Part shown: positions 43,672-52,775 of the stretch, in pieces
How the letters are laid out: each line of letters starts with the position of its first letter
Numbering within the stretch: position 1 is the first letter of the stretch
Source of the DNA: CBDHGY01 sp965263325
Lineage (GTDB): Bacteria > Pseudomonadota > Alphaproteobacteria > Caulobacterales > Hyphomonadaceae
Length of the DNA: 64,000 nt
NCBI GenBank assembly: GCA_965263325.1
Contig: CBDHGY010000002.1
Location: 1-64,000, forward strand
Direction of reading: 5' to 3'
Position numbers and translations under genes: made by a program
Notes under the pieces: model-generated
Seen by the model: only the letters and a program-made list of their open reading frames with translations
What the model was told of the DNA's origin: nothing
Databases searched by the model: none

Positions 43672-44412
43672 ATGATTCGAAACGGAATACTTGTCTTGCT
43701 GGCCATCTTTGCGGTGTCCAACGCCCGCGCGGAAGATGTTTGGTCCCCAGCGCGGTGCAAATTGCCGTGCATTCTAGAAACGCTTTGGGACAATATCGAA
43801 GCGCTTGAAGACAAGGATCGCAGGCGATTAGAGCCATTGTTCTTGCAATCGATAGCGACGACTGGCGACGTAGAGTTGATACACGATTGGGAAGATCGTT
43901 TGGGCACGACGGCAAAGCTTCCACCACCTTATGAGAATTATGCCCTTTCGAAGGTTTCGGCATTTATCAAGGCAGAAGGGTGGGACGCTTTTTTTATGCG
44001 AGCAAGATCCAAGCAGCGCCCGTTCAATACTGGCCGCCCGGAAATGATGGCCGCGGCAGCGGAGTTTCTTGCCGACGAAGAGACGGCAAAAAAGATCTTG
44101 AGTTTGATGGAGCGGTTGGCAGATGCAGACAACAGCCAAGCCGCGTTTGAGCGGTCTTCGTTCGGTCACGCTTTAGCTGAAGCTGCCATGCGACGGTGCG
44201 ATCTTGACGGTTTTGATCGGGCACTAAAATACACCGATGAGCCAGGCGCGCTTCGTTACGCCGTTTGGCGAACCCGGATGGCTGGTGACTTGGGCGATGT
44301 TATTCAACGCTTGCAGAAAAGCGTAGAGAATGAGCGCGCTATGCATGTGCGTCAGACAATCGATGGATTAACTGACGTGCTGGCTCTAAAAATCTGTGAA
44401 GTGCGGCCTTAA
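43672..44412 (+). CDS. Exported helical protein of unknown function
   Basis: A 246-residue protein with a signal peptide (cleavage likely after ARA, residue 20) and a mainly alpha-helical mature region reminiscent of TPR/SEL1-like scaffolds, though no clear repeats can be defined by eye. A Cys pair (CKLPC) near residue 29 may be a disulfide. No enzyme motif was seen. It is monocistronic and divergent from the VWA gene. Confidence 0.7.
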   Translation: MIRNGILVLLAIFAVSNARAEDVWSPARCKLPCILETLWDNIEALEDKDRRRLEPLFLQSIATTGDVELIHDWEDRLGTTAKLPPPYENYALSKVSAFIKAEGWDAFFMRARSKQRPFNTGRPEMMAAAAEFLADEETAKKILSLMERLADADNSQAAFERSSFGHALAEAAMRRCDLDGFDRALKYTDEPGALRYAVWRTRMAGDLGDVIQRLQKSVENERAMHVRQTIDGLTDVLALKICEVRP

Positions 44413-44489
44413 AGTCTGCTCGCGTTAACAAACTAATCGATTCTGATAACACTTCTTTCTGTCTCCTTAACAAAACGCAGAAAATTCAA

Positions 44490-44520
44490 CTTTCTGAGCG
44501 CGCGGTAACCTCTCAGAAAG
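44490..44520. terminator. Inverted repeat between two unknown genes
   Basis: Arms CTTTCTGAG and CTCAGAAAG (9 bp, 13-base spacer) lie 78 bases after the exported protein and 50 before the next ATG. There is no T-run, so it may be regulatory rather than a terminator. Confidence 0.4.
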
Positions 44521-44569
44521 GCCCGATAGCGTTAATGCAAAAGTTGTTTTGATTAAGGAGTAAACGTCC

Positions 44570-44998
44570 ATGCTGGATACGCTTATCGGCCATGTTGCAA
44601 AGACCGCGGGGATAGAAGCACAAAAATCTCGCGAAGCACTCGGCATCATCATGAATGCCGCTGAGCGTCAGGGCGCGCCATTTGCGCAAGCCATGTATGA
44701 GAAAGTTCCAGGGGCGCGAACACTTGCGGCGACGATGGGCGCAGAAGTTGGAGCTGCGACAGATGAAATCGCTCGCTTGATAGAACAAACGCCGGGTGGC
44801 CGTCGTCATGTTACGGCGATGATGATTTCTGATTTGCAGGCGCGCGGGCTAGGGCATCAGGCGATCGGCGAAATCTTGCCAGCGATATCCGGGTTTGCCG
44901 ATGAATATCTGGGGCTGAGCGATTTTGCGCATCTCGGAGATCTGCTCGGAACAGCGGGTGCCATTGATGATCTGGTTGGTGAATACAAAGCAGCTTAA
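44570..44998 (+). CDS. Small helical cytoplasmic protein, unknown
   Basis: A 142-residue, mostly helical acidic protein without signal or membrane segment. It reads like a DUF2267/DUF2780-type helical bundle (MLDTLIGHVAKTAGIEAQKS, then DEIARLIEQTPGG), but I cannot assign a family with confidence. The ATG has AAGGAG about nine bases upstream, and a strong terminator follows, so it is a genuine, independently transcribed gene. Confidence 0.7.
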   Translation: MLDTLIGHVAKTAGIEAQKSREALGIIMNAAERQGAPFAQAMYEKVPGARTLAATMGAEVGAATDEIARLIEQTPGGRRHVTAMMISDLQARGLGHQAIGEILPAISGFADEYLGLSDFAHLGDLLGTAGAIDDLVGEYKAA

Positions 44999-45022
44999 GT
45001 AGCTGGAGCAACTTAGCTATTG

Positions 45023-45049
45023 GCCGCCCCTCTCGGGGGCGGCTTTTTT
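45023..45049 (+). terminator. Rho-independent terminator
   Basis: GCCGCCCC/GGGGCGGC stem, five-base loop, then six T residues, 24 bases after the preceding stop codon. Confidence 0.92.
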
Positions 45050-45165
45050 GTTTTCACACCTTGCGCTCATTTCTGTGATCAAGCGTGATTTGAAGAGTTC
45101 GAAAGCCTGAGCCATCTAGCGGTCATACACAAACGCACACCGCTTTGAGCAAAGGACCAAATCAA

Positions 45166-45591
45166 ATGAAATATCTCATCGCAGCGATCGCCGCAACGAG
45201 TATCGCTATCGCCGGAACAGCTAACTTATTTCAACCTGCGCAAGCCGAAACCGTCGCAGAAGTCACGGTTAGCGGTGACTTTGTAAAGAAACAAAAATCG
45301 ATCAAAGGCAGCTGGGAAGTCATCCAGCGCGGAGACCAGACCATTATTAAATTCGGTGATGATTTTCGGGCAAAAAACGGGCCCGACCTGAAAGTGTTCT
45401 TGTCGCCGCAGACTGTGTCAGACGTGAGCGGAAAAACTGCAACAAATGGCGCAGTTCTTCTTGGTGAGCTGACCTCCACGAAAGGCGGACAAGAATATGT
45501 CTTGCCAGCGGATGTCGACATAAATGACTTCAAGAGCGTCCTGGTTCACTGCGAAGCATACTCAGTGCTCTGGGGCGGCGGCACTCTCTAA
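45166..45591 (+). CDS. Exported DM13-domain protein
   Basis: A 141-residue periplasmic protein. Signal peptide residues 1-29 (ends QPAQA). The mature part is a DM13 domain, a small beta-sandwich thought to support electron transfer through a conserved Cys (here in SVLVHCEAYSVLWG near the C-terminus); also visible are GSWEVIQRGDQTIIKFGDDF and GPDLKVFLSP. The start at 45166 (MKYLIAA) is better than the upstream frame because it begins the signal peptide. A terminator follows. The redox partner is unknown. Confidence 0.88.
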   Translation: MKYLIAAIAATSIAIAGTANLFQPAQAETVAEVTVSGDFVKKQKSIKGSWEVIQRGDQTIIKFGDDFRAKNGPDLKVFLSPQTVSDVSGKTATNGAVLLGELTSTKGGQEYVLPADVDINDFKSVLVHCEAYSVLWGGGTL

Positions 45592-45676
45592 GTGATCCGG
45601 GTAAGGTATCTATGCGTACCCATGAATAACAAATAGCAGGTGATTTCCCTCCCTCCCCCAAACCTGGCACCTGCTT

Positions 45677-45706
45677 ATGGCCCGCCTTACCCCTCAGGCG
45701 GGCCAT
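45677..45706. terminator. Bidirectional terminator
   Basis: ATGGCCCGCCT and AGGCGGGCCAT (11 bp) with an 8-base loop, followed by TTTGTTTTCC on the plus strand. It sits between the convergent DM13 and hydrolase genes. Confidence 0.88.
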
Positions 45707-45728
45707 TTTGTTTTCCGGTTTTATGATA

Positions 45729-46688
45729 TTATTTCTTGAGTGATCGACGCACAGCGCCGTCTTCTGCTGCGCTAAATCCTTCAACCAGGCGAGCTATGAA
45801 GCCGGACAATTCATCGCGAACGGAGTAGGGAACTTCCATTGGCAGAAAATGGCTCGATCCACGAATGGTTCTGATCTGAATGGCTGGGGCGCGCTGCTGC
45901 AGCAATTCAACCGTTTTCTTCGACATAACCGACCCTGTGGAAGCGCGAAGGATTGTCAGAGGAATTCTGTTCTTGGTGATTTTTCGAATAGCGTTCCAGG
46001 GGCGATTCCGCTGTGCTTTAAATGTTGCCGCTTCCCATTGTGGATCACAAAGTAGCTGCCAGACCTGCTCTTCAGATTCTGTGTCAAAATCATCGATCCG
46101 GTCGATGCCGTCCAAAAGATAGTCTGATAAAAAAGGTTCGCGCCAGGATTTGAATGCAGCTTTTTCTAAGTATCTGTCGCGCACCTCAGCTTGGGAACCA
46201 AACTGTTTGCGCCTGCGTCTTGCAGCGCGCGCCATAGAATTTCCGCTGCGCGAAAACGCAAGCGCAAAAGGTGCGATGTGGCGTGTGCGATAATAGGAGG
46301 GTTGCAAAATAACTGGGTCTGCCAATACGAGCCCTCGAACGAGGTCCGGGCGCTTGCCAGCGATCATCGTGGCAACGCAGCCTCCCATGGAGTGTCCACC
46401 GAGCACCACGCCTTGAGGAGCATATTTGTCTAGCCATTTGATCACGTCTCTTACGTGAATAGACCAACTGGGATAGGGCGGCTTAGCGGGTGTCGTGTTG
46501 CGTCCATGTCCGCGCAGATCGACGGCTGCAACGCGAGTGCGTAGCCCGAGTGGAGCGAGGATCGATTGATATGTCATGGCATTAAAGCCCGTCGCATGAA
46601 GCCAGAGCGATGCGACCGGTTGAACAGGCGAGCCAAACTCAACGCCGGTCATGAGACCGTCGCCCATATCAAAGCGAATTCTTCGCAT
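45729..46688 (-). CDS. Alpha/beta hydrolase
   Basis: A 319-residue hydrolase. The oxyanion/strand segment WLHATGFNAM, VAAVDLRGHGRN, nucleophile elbow GGHSMGGC with the catalytic Ser, and the terminal His in GSSHFLPMEVP are clear. The lid region is rich in Arg (RRRRKQFG). It resembles esterase/lipase-like proteins; substrate unknown. The ATG overlaps the DUF4197 stop by one base, so the two are co-translated. Confidence 0.88.
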   Translation of the reverse strand: MRRIRFDMGDGLMTGVEFGSPVQPVASLWLHATGFNAMTYQSILAPLGLRTRVAAVDLRGHGRNTTPAKPPYPSWSIHVRDVIKWLDKYAPQGVVLGGHSMGGCVATMIAGKRPDLVRGLVLADPVILQPSYYRTRHIAPFALAFSRSGNSMARAARRRRKQFGSQAEVRDRYLEKAAFKSWREPFLSDYLLDGIDRIDDFDTESEEQVWQLLCDPQWEAATFKAQRNRPWNAIRKITKNRIPLTILRASTGSVMSKKTVELLQQRAPAIQIRTIRGSSHFLPMEVPYSVRDELSGFIARLVEGFSAAEDGAVRRSLKK

Positions 46689-47416
46689 CAGCGGCTACCA
46701 AATACCTTTCTGAGTAACTCTGTTGTGCGCGCAACCGGGTTTTCCCGAATGCGTTGTTCTTCCTGGGCGACATAGAAGAAGATACCGTCGAGGCCAAGAT
46801 TCACCGCATGGGTTGTCAGGTCGTCTCTGTAATCGCCAACTATCATACTGACCCCGGGGGCATCGGCCACATTCTGTAATGTCCGGAAGGCGCCGGATTC
46901 TGATAGGGCCTGTCTGACAAACGGAGTAAACGTATCACGTAAATTGTCTTCCGTTTTTGCACGAAGAAAATCTGTGGCTGCTGTGTCGCCCCCGCGTAGT
47001 ATGCCGACGGCGTCGTCTAAAGTAATTGAGGTGACTGCCTGCACCACGATTTGCTTAGCGGCTGGAACGGCGGACTCAGCGGCGCGGTTCATGCGCAATT
47101 CTAAATCATTTAAGAGTGTCGAGATGTAGGGCACGCCTTGAAATTGGTCTTGTAGCTCACCGAGTGTTCCTGGAAGCGGGATCTTGATCTCAGGGTCTGC
47201 AAAGTAACCATTCTCTTTGCCTATCCTGACAGCAACTCGCTCTGTGCCGAGCGTTAGAGCCTGGCGAAGACCGGCATCGATCTCGGCAATGCTCAAGCCC
47301 GATCCCGTTTCTTGGCTTCCTCCGATAATCGTGCCGATTTCTTCAACCGGTATAGTTTTGCAAGCGGATGGAACGATACAAAGCGCCAAAGCGCCCGCGA
47401 AGGCCGGTGCTTTCAT
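46688..47416 (-). CDS. DUF4197 lipoprotein
   Basis: A 242-residue lipoprotein (lipobox PSAC, Cys near residue 19) of the DUF4197 family. Family landmarks are GLRQALTLGTERVA, GYFADPEIKIPLPG, MNRAAESAVPAAK, VTSITLDDAVGILRGGDTAATDFLR split across the centre, and LGLDGIFFYVAQEE near the end. Function unknown; it is widespread in proteobacteria. It is first in a two-gene unit with the alpha/beta hydrolase. Confidence 0.9.
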   Translation of the reverse strand: MKAPAFAGALALCIVPSACKTIPVEEIGTIIGGSQETGSGLSIAEIDAGLRQALTLGTERVAVRIGKENGYFADPEIKIPLPGTLGELQDQFQGVPYISTLLNDLELRMNRAAESAVPAAKQIVVQAVTSITLDDAVGILRGGDTAATDFLRAKTEDNLRDTFTPFVRQALSESGAFRTLQNVADAPGVSMIVGDYRDDLTTHAVNLGLDGIFFYVAQEEQRIRENPVARTTELLRKVFGSR

Positions 47417-47577
47417 GGGAAGCTCCTTAAAGCATAAGACTAGTTAAGTAGTTTGATTGAAGCCGATTTGTGACGTGAATCAAAGGGTTTCGGCGCAGTT
47501 TGAGCGTGTCCCAGCGTTATCCCCTGCTTTATTTTCGTGGCTGTGCTATTTCTTTAGCTGAAATTGGAGGTTCAGCC

Positions 47578-48429
47578 ATGTTGAAAAAGACCTTTGAGTG
47601 TTTCGATTTGGAGATCGAAAACAAGATTGCGCACCTGCGTCTGAGCCGCGGCGACGCGTTTAATACTATGACGAAGGCTTTCTGGAATGAGCTTCCGGAA
47701 ATTGTGCGTGATATTGATCGCAACGTGCGCGCGCGCGTGATCGTGATTTCGTCCACTGGAAAGCACTTTTCAGCCGGGATGGACCTATCAGTCTTTACGC
47801 AGGATGGATCGGTAACAAGCGATACCGGCGATCAATACGTTGCCGCTGAACGTTTTCGCTCAAATGTGCGTCAAATACAGGGATCTTTCAATGCGCTCGA
47901 AGAGGCGCGGATGCCGGTTCTGATCGCGTGTCAGGGCGGTGTTATTGGCGGTGCGATCGATATGATTTCAGCAGGCGATATACGTTGGTGCACGCAGGAC
48001 GCTTTCTTTTGCATTCAGGAAACCAACATCGCTATGACGGCAGACGTAGGCACGTTCCCGCGTTTGCAGCGCTATATTCCCGAAGGGTGGGCGAAGCAAA
48101 TGGCTTACACCGGCATGCGTCTAAAGGCGGAAAAGGCCAAAGAGATTGGTCTCGTCAATGATGTGTTCGAAACCCACGATGAGATGCTGGAAGCTGTGAT
48201 GGAAATTGCCGAGGAAATCGCCAAAAAGGATCCGCTTACAGTGACAGGTTGCAAGACGTTGATAAATTACGGCCGCGATCACTCCACCGCAGATACCTTA
48301 GATTATATCGGTGTCTGGAATGCAGGTATGATCCCACCGCCGCGTATGCAGGAAGCCTTCAAAGCCATGGCCGAAAAACGCGATCCAGAATTCAGTGACT
48401 TACTGCCGCTCCGCGACAAGCCGATGTAG
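47578..48429 (+). CDS. Enoyl-CoA hydratase/isomerase family protein
   Basis: A 283-residue crotonase-fold enzyme of fatty-acid or amino-acid breakdown. The oxyanion-hole segments are SSTGKHFSAGMDLSVF and ACQGGVIGGAIDM; the acid residues are within DIRWCTQDAFFCIQETNIAM and ADVGTFPRLQRYIPEG, the latter typical of dienoyl-CoA isomerase/hydratase-like members. Start at 47578 with GGAGG eight bases upstream; the frame to 47500 lacks a ribosome site. Its stop is immediately followed by the trkH stop on the other strand. Confidence 0.9.
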   Translation: MLKKTFECFDLEIENKIAHLRLSRGDAFNTMTKAFWNELPEIVRDIDRNVRARVIVISSTGKHFSAGMDLSVFTQDGSVTSDTGDQYVAAERFRSNVRQIQGSFNALEEARMPVLIACQGGVIGGAIDMISAGDIRWCTQDAFFCIQETNIAMTADVGTFPRLQRYIPEGWAKQMAYTGMRLKAEKAKEIGLVNDVFETHDEMLEAVMEIAEEIAKKDPLTVTGCKTLINYGRDHSTADTLDYIGVWNAGMIPPPRMQEAFKAMAEKRDPEFSDLLPLRDKPM

Positions 48430-49878
48430 CTATCCTCGCCAGAATCGGCGCGAGAGCACAACAAACACTGCTACGAATTCCAGCCGGCCGAGAAGCATGG
48501 CGCCGGAACAGATCCATTTCGCTGCTTCAGGAATGGATTGGAACGTTCCTGCGGGGCCAATGACTGGTCCGAGGCCTGGTCCAACATTCGAAACGCTAGT
48601 TGCTGCGCCAGAAATGGCGGAAAGTGGATCCATTCCCGTTAATCCCAGAAGAACTGCCGTTACCAGGAAAGTAGCCAGATACACAAACACAAAGACCATC
48701 ACCGATTGAAGGTCGTTTTCGCTTACAATTCGACCGCCAAATCGAACAGGGGCAAGCCGGTGCGGACTAATCATCCGTTGGGCGTGAGCCAGGACTGCGC
48801 GCGCAGAAATTTCCAACCGGAACATCTTAATACCGCAGGCGGCTGATCCCGCGCATCCACCTAGAAACATTAGGACCAAGAAAAGCGAACGTGCGCTGTC
48901 GCCCCACAAATCATAATTCCCAATCGCGTATCCTGTGCCAGTCATGACAGATACGACATTAAATACCGTCGTTCGAAATGCTTCCTCCCCGCTATTGAAC
49001 GTCACTGTGCCGGCGCCTGATTGTGTTGCAAAAAGCATCAGCGTGGTGAACGCGATGATCAGCCCAATAAAAAGCCGGGCCTGAGGTTCACGTATGAGCG
49101 CATAAGGTTGACCCCGGAGCATTAAAACAAAAGTCGCGAAAGGTAGGCCTGCGAAAATCATGAACAGGATAGCGATACTGACAGCGCCATTTCCAAAGTG
49201 AGCGAAGCTATCGTCATGTGTTGAATAACCCCCTGCCGCCATGGTCGTCATAGCGTGAGCGATTGCATCAAAAGGGGTCATTCCATTTGTAAAATACAGA
49301 AAGGCACAAAGAATACTCAAAACAAGGTAGACGATGCCCGTCTGAACCGCGATCTCGCCGACCCGCGGCATGAATTTGCCGGACGTGTCTGAGCTCTCGA
49401 GTTGAAAAAGTTGCATCCCTCCAACGCGCAGCATTGGCAGGATGGCGATGGCGGTAACGATAATGCCAATACCGCCAATCCATTGTAGAATTGCGCGCCA
49501 CAGCAGAAGACCTTGGGCGCGCTCCTGTAGATTCGTGAGAACGGTGGATCCAGTGGTCGTAAGACCAGAAACGCTTTCAAACCAGGCATCGGTAATTGAC
49601 ATGTTGGAAGCAACAAATGGAATGGCTGCAATGGCAGGCAGCACGACCCAGATAAGAACCGTCAATAGAAAGGCTTCGCGCGCGCCGGTGCGAGGTGCGC
49701 CGCCGCCTGAAAGAATGGCCAGGCAGCCGCCAATACTGATTGATGCAAAACCCGAGAGCAGGAATACCTGCCAGTTTTCTTCATCGTAATAATAGTCGAC
49801 CCAAGCGCAAGGCAGCATTGCTGCCCCGAGCAAAGCGGTCATTATGCCTACGGCGAGAAAAACGGGACGCATGCGCAT
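48430..49878 (-). CDS. trkH: TrkH-type potassium transporter membrane subunit
   Basis: A 482-residue channel-like subunit for K+ uptake, with four repeated helix-pore-helix units. Selectivity-filter glycines are seen as SGLTTTGSTVL, MTTMAAGGYSTHDDS, SVMTGTGYAIGNYD and ATSVSNVGPGLGPV. Partner TrkA is not in the window. It is preceded on the same strand by the tRNA-Pro gene. Confidence 0.93.
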   Translation of the reverse strand: MRMRPVFLAVGIMTALLGAAMLPCAWVDYYYDEENWQVFLLSGFASISIGGCLAILSGGGAPRTGAREAFLLTVLIWVVLPAIAAIPFVASNMSITDAWFESVSGLTTTGSTVLTNLQERAQGLLLWRAILQWIGGIGIIVTAIAILPMLRVGGMQLFQLESSDTSGKFMPRVGEIAVQTGIVYLVLSILCAFLYFTNGMTPFDAIAHAMTTMAAGGYSTHDDSFAHFGNGAVSIAILFMIFAGLPFATFVLMLRGQPYALIREPQARLFIGLIIAFTTLMLFATQSGAGTVTFNSGEEAFRTTVFNVVSVMTGTGYAIGNYDLWGDSARSLFLVLMFLGGCAGSAACGIKMFRLEISARAVLAHAQRMISPHRLAPVRFGGRIVSENDLQSVMVFVFVYLATFLVTAVLLGLTGMDPLSAISGAATSVSNVGPGLGPVIGPAGTFQSIPEAAKWICSGAMLLGRLEFVAVFVVLSRRFWRG

Positions 49879-49955
49879 GGAAACAACCTATTGACCTGAA
49901 TTGGTAGGAGAAACGTCAATTTTTTGGAAATCGAGCTGCGTCTTGCGTTTGTTGC

Positions 49956-50032
<77 letters not shown>

Positions 50033-50098
50033 ACCCTGCGAGCGGCGGGGATATACAAGTGTACCAGAAAATTCAAGGGTCAATTACTGTCTGAATGA

Positions 50099-50842
50099 CT
50101 AAGTCTTAACAGACACGTAGCTGCGCTCGTATTCAGGACCCAGCACTAGTGCGGTGAGTGCATGGCCGTGAGCCGCGCCGGTATCAATCCCCGTTGCGTG
50201 AGGAAATTCCCTTGGGCCATCGAAGAAAGGCTGATGTCCAAAAACGACATGACCAAATCGACCGTCATATACATCAGCCCAGAAAGGATCATCTGGCTGC
50301 TCTTTCCCAAGCGATAAAAAGGCACCAGTATTTTTATCAATATAGCGGGTGCGCAGGATCTGTCTCAGGAATGAGCGTTGTTTTTTCGGTAGTCCCGCCA
50401 TCGCTTCAAGGTCTATTGGGAACTGCTCCATATTCCCAGGGATTCCCCCGTGGACACACAACACGTTATGAGATGGGACCCGCCAAAATAGGACAGCAGA
50501 TTTTAAGAATATGCGGTCGCCTTCGGTGAGCTTAGCTTCAAGCTCAACGAGCTGCGGCGCGAGTTGGGCCATCTGCTGCGCGATTTTGGGGCGTTCAGCA
50601 AGATTGCGATGATAACGCAAGTGGCGGTCTTCGTGATTTGCTTCCACCAGCACAGTCTTAAAAGGCGCGTTTCTCTGAAGTTCGCCGAGGAACCTCACTG
50701 TTCCAATCGAGTCCGGTCCCTTGTCTACGAGATCCCCCAGCGAAACCAGAGTGTCATTGGGGGTCAATGTTAACTCATTAACCAGCGCTTTCAGGGCATC
50801 TGTCATGCCGTGAACATCGCCGATGATACATGTGCGGCTCAT
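50099..50842 (-). CDS. PPP-family metallophosphatase
   Basis: A 247-residue calcineurin-type phosphatase of the serine/threonine phosphatase or diadenosine tetraphosphatase branch. The motifs are GDVHGMTDAL, SLGDLVDKGPDS, EANHEDRHLRYH (usual GNHE replaced by ANHED), CVHGGIPG and FGHQPF. All metal His/Asp/Asn residues are in place. Substrate could be phosphoprotein or dinucleoside polyphosphate. It is monocistronic between the GNAT and tRNA genes. Confidence 0.88.
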   Translation of the reverse strand: MSRTCIIGDVHGMTDALKALVNELTLTPNDTLVSLGDLVDKGPDSIGTVRFLGELQRNAPFKTVLVEANHEDRHLRYHRNLAERPKIAQQMAQLAPQLVELEAKLTEGDRIFLKSAVLFWRVPSHNVLCVHGGIPGNMEQFPIDLEAMAGLPKKQRSFLRQILRTRYIDKNTGAFLSLGKEQPDDPFWADVYDGRFGHVVFGHQPFFDGPREFPHATGIDTGAAHGHALTALVLGPEYERSYVSVKT

Positions 50843-50886
50843 CGCCTGAACGTGTGCCAGCCTGCGTGAAATTTCAAGGCAAACCG

Positions 50887-51408
50887 CTAAAGCGTCAGCG
50901 CCATAACGATGTCATCATAATAGATTCCGCCGACGAGGAACCGCCGTGTACCAATCGTTTCAAATCCCGTCTTTTCGTAAAAAGCAACCGCGCGAGCATT
51001 GCCTTCATACGTGCCGAGCAGGATGCGCGGGGCACCGATTTCGCGAGCATGGGCGATCGAGGCCTGCATTAGAGCTTTGCCGGTTCCGCCGCCATGAAAC
51101 CGCGAGAACGCATAAATGCGTTTCAGCTCGATATCGCCCGGCTGCAACTCAACCGGCAGATCTGGTTCGCAGTTGAGCGCATATCCAATCGGAACTCCGG
51201 TTTCGCTGTACTCGGCAATCCAGGCGGACGAGCGCGGTGCCGCGAGGTATTTCTGGTAAATGGTGACGGAGTGTTGCTCTTCGCAATGGTTGATGATGGC
51301 TTCGCCATCAATGTCTTCCACGAAGCTTTCGAGAAATGTCGCCGCTCCGATCTGAGCGAGCGTGCGAACGTCATTTTGTGCGGCGCTCTTAATCCTAAAG
51401 TCGCGCAT
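50887..51408 (-). CDS. GNAT-family N-acetyltransferase
   Basis: A 173-residue acetyltransferase. Acetyl-CoA is bound by RFHGGGTGKALMQASIAHA (Q/RxxGxG/A motif) and the C-terminal motif NARAVAFYEKTGFETIG is typical of the RimI-like group. I take the ATG at 51408 rather than the longer frame to 51462, which would run into the icd terminator. Substrate unknown. Downstream of the icd terminator, so separately transcribed. Confidence 0.9.
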   Translation of the reverse strand: MRDFRIKSAAQNDVRTLAQIGAATFLESFVEDIDGEAIINHCEEQHSVTIYQKYLAAPRSSAWIAEYSETGVPIGYALNCEPDLPVELQPGDIELKRIYAFSRFHGGGTGKALMQASIAHAREIGAPRILLGTYEGNARAVAFYEKTGFETIGTRRFLVGGIYYDDIVMALTL

Positions 51409-51426
51409 GTTGCAAGTCCTCACAAA

Positions 51427-51455
51427 AACGGCGACAAATTGTACTTGTCGCCGTT
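51427..51455 (-). terminator. Terminator of icd
   Basis: 11-bp stem (AACGGCGACAA/TTGTCGCCGTT) with a 7-base loop; on the minus strand it is followed by TTTTTGTG. Lies 25 bases after the isocitrate dehydrogenase stop. Confidence 0.88.
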
Positions 51456-51479
51456 CTAACAAGTTTTACCTAACGCAGC

Positions 51480-52697
51480 TTACCCCGCAGCCATCGCGTT
51501 TTCGAAATTGTCCGAGACCGCTTTCAGGAAGCCTTCCGTGGTCAGCCACTCTTGCTCTGGGCCAACGAGAAGCGCGAGATCCTTCGTCATCTGGCCACCT
51601 TCAACTGTTTTAATGATGGTGCCCTCGAGAAGCTCGGCGAACTTTGTCACCTCGGGTGTGTTATCCATCCGGCCTCGGTGAATGAGGCCGCGCGTCCACG
51701 CAAAGATCGATGCGATGGAATTGGTAGACGTTGCCTCACCTTTCTGGTGGTTGCGGTAGTGACGTGTAACTGTGCCGTGCGCGGCTTCTGCTTCAACGGT
51801 CTTGCCATCCGGTGTCATCAGAACCGACGTCATCAGTCCAAGCGAGCCGTAGCCTTGCGCAACGGTGTCAGACTGCACGTCACCGTCATAGTTCTTACAC
51901 GCCCAGATATAGCCACCAGACCATTTCATGGCTGCAGCGACCATGTCATCGATAAGACGGTGCTGATATTCGCCGCCAAACTCTTTGAATTTGTCAGCGA
52001 ACTCGGCGTCATAAACTTCCTGGAAGATGTCCTTGAAGCGGCCGTCATAAGCTTTGAGGATTGTGTTCTTGGTTGAGAGATAGACCGGCCACTTGCGCTG
52101 TAGGCCAAAGTTCATGCAGGCGCGCGCAAAATCCCGGATCGACTGATCAAGATTATACATGCCCATGAGGATGCCAGAATCCGGGAAGTCGAAAATTTCG
52201 TGCTCGATCGTGTCGCCGTTCTCGCCTTCCCATTTGATCGTGGCTTTACCTTTTCCCGGGATCAGGAAGTCTGTGGCTTTGTACTGGTCGCCGAATGCAT
52301 GGCGGCCGACAACAACTGGCTGTGTCCAGCCGGGTACTAGACGCGGTACATTCGAGATCACAATCGGCTCACGGAACACAACACCGCCGAGAATATTACG
52401 GATGGTGCCGTTCGGCGACTTCCACATTTTCTTGAGGTTGAATTCCTCAACGCGCTGTTCGTCCGGCGTGATCGTCGCACATTTCACCGCAACACCGTGT
52501 TCTTTGGTGGCGTTAGCCGCATCATGGGTGATCTGGTCGTCAGTCTCATCGCGTTTTTGGATTGAGAGGTCGAAATATTTCAGGTCAATATCGAGATAGG
52601 GGTGGATGAGTTCATCCTTGATCATCTGCCAGATGATGCGGGTCATTTCGTCCCCGTCCATTTCAACGATGGGGTTTTCGACCTTGATCTTTGCCAT
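51480..52697 (-). CDS. icd: NADP-dependent isocitrate dehydrogenase
   Basis: A 405-residue TCA-cycle enzyme converting isocitrate to 2-oxoglutarate. It is of the eukaryote-like homodimeric class (start MAKIKVENPIVEMDGDEMTR, then SPNGTIRNILGGVVFREP, CKNYDGDVQSD and AAHGTVTRHYR), common in alphaproteobacteria. Length is standard. Divergent from the TrmJ-like gene with 78 bases between starts. Confidence 0.97.
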   Translation of the reverse strand: MAKIKVENPIVEMDGDEMTRIIWQMIKDELIHPYLDIDLKYFDLSIQKRDETDDQITHDAANATKEHGVAVKCATITPDEQRVEEFNLKKMWKSPNGTIRNILGGVVFREPIVISNVPRLVPGWTQPVVVGRHAFGDQYKATDFLIPGKGKATIKWEGENGDTIEHEIFDFPDSGILMGMYNLDQSIRDFARACMNFGLQRKWPVYLSTKNTILKAYDGRFKDIFQEVYDAEFADKFKEFGGEYQHRLIDDMVAAAMKWSGGYIWACKNYDGDVQSDTVAQGYGSLGLMTSVLMTPDGKTVEAEAAHGTVTRHYRNHQKGEATSTNSIASIFAWTRGLIHRGRMDNTPEVTKFAELLEGTIIKTVEGGQMTKDLALLVGPEQEWLTTEGFLKAVSDNFENAMAAG

Positions 52698-52775
52698 GTG
52701 TGGAAATCCTTGCCTTTATTATTGCTTGCGGGCGCTATAGCAGGTGTTCGGGCAGGGTCAAAAGGGTCGATTTTG